A stretch of 64,000 bases of DNA from Catonia carolina (taxonomy: Eukaryota > Arthropoda > Insecta > Hemiptera > Achilidae): positions 34,155,893-34,219,892 of the forward strand of contig JAQMRL010000006.1 in assembly GCA_035578175.1 (NCBI GenBank). Reading direction: 5' to 3'. Positions 63,666-64,000 of the stretch are shown piece after piece (the first letter of the stretch is position 1; every line of letters begins with the position of its first letter). Below the pieces are notes generated by a model. It had not been told where the DNA came from, did no database searches, and saw only the letters and a program-made list of their open reading frames with translations. A program made the translations under genes and the position numbers.

Positions 63666-64000
63666 AATATGGATATCGTGATATATCCTGACGATTGCTA
63701 CTTAACCCTATCAAGGAGATATCTGTAAAAATGCCAATTTTATTAATTAGTTTTATTTAATTATGTAGGCGTACTTATTCGAATACGTCACATACAGTTC
63801 GGTTTCATTAGGTAAGCGACCGCATCACAAACTGACGAATCTACAGATAATCAGAGTTAGGAATCACAATTCAAGTTTTTCAAAGTGACATATCTCAACA
63901 TACGACAGTACGTGATATACAATCCATAACTTTTTGTGAGTTACGCAGAAACATTATTGCTCGTATCTTTGTTAATACCAAAAATATAGATAAGTTAGTT
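63666..64000 (+). repeat. Right-end, degenerate third unit A
   Basis: From about 63815, GCATCACAAACTGACGAATC, then ACGACAGTACGTGATATAC resemble unit A weakly. The array probably continues past the window. Confidence 0.4.

Overview
The window is AT-rich eukaryotic nuclear DNA from an animal, most likely an insect. The signs are BEL/Pao, mariner, piggyBac-like, hAT, Jockey-type and RTE-like elements, tRNA-derived SINEs and a histone H2A fragment. I cannot name the species. I found no intact host protein-coding gene and no canonical tRNA or rRNA gene. Nearly everything recognisable is a transposable element or a remnant of one, set in AT-rich filler.

Layout: 0-9 kb holds a tRNA-SINE, a piggyBac-like MITE with TTAA ends, reverse-transcriptase debris (including three tandem copies of one LINE 3' end) and the first copy of a 393-bp SINE-like retroposon. 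9.2-12.1 kb is an almost complete non-LTR retrotransposon (family X) with a 943-residue ORF and a 10-bp target duplication. 12.1-13.4 kb is a family Z LINE interrupted by an unclassified 567-bp insertion. 20.9-25.4 kb is a young LTR retrotransposon of BEL/Pao type: identical 205-bp LTRs, a GCTAT duplication and one Gag-protease ORF, but no reverse transcriptase or integrase. 26-31 kb has mariner debris, SINEs and a histone H2A 5' fragment with a CCAAT-box promoter. 31-37 kb has SINEs, a LINE Z remnant and a large inverted-repeat element. 42-43.6 kb is a second piggyBac-like MITE with a rearranged mariner inside it. 46.3-47.1 kb is a hAT-type element inside a SINE. 49-50.7 kb is a 5'-truncated LINE Y with an 11-bp target duplication. 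51.6-52.2 kb is a 603-bp terminal-inverted-repeat element. 62-64 kb is a mosaic of tandem repeats.

The most unusual signal is a set of four dispersed loci (about 31.5, 35.6, 51.7 and 60.4 kb) that each end in a stem-loop matching the metazoan histone mRNA 3' stem-loop, 45-100 bp before a shared terminus. Two of them also share a conserved peptide, whose stop codon lies 2 nt before the stem-loop in the better copy. I read these as a mobile family whose transcripts may end by histone-type processing instead of polyadenylation. The H2A promoter fragment nearby shows that histone-cluster DNA has been scattered in this genome.

LINE labels used below: X (exemplar 9193-12081), Y (exemplar 49009-50662), Z (exemplar 32645-33330). 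These labels are mine, and grouping of fragments was by eye.
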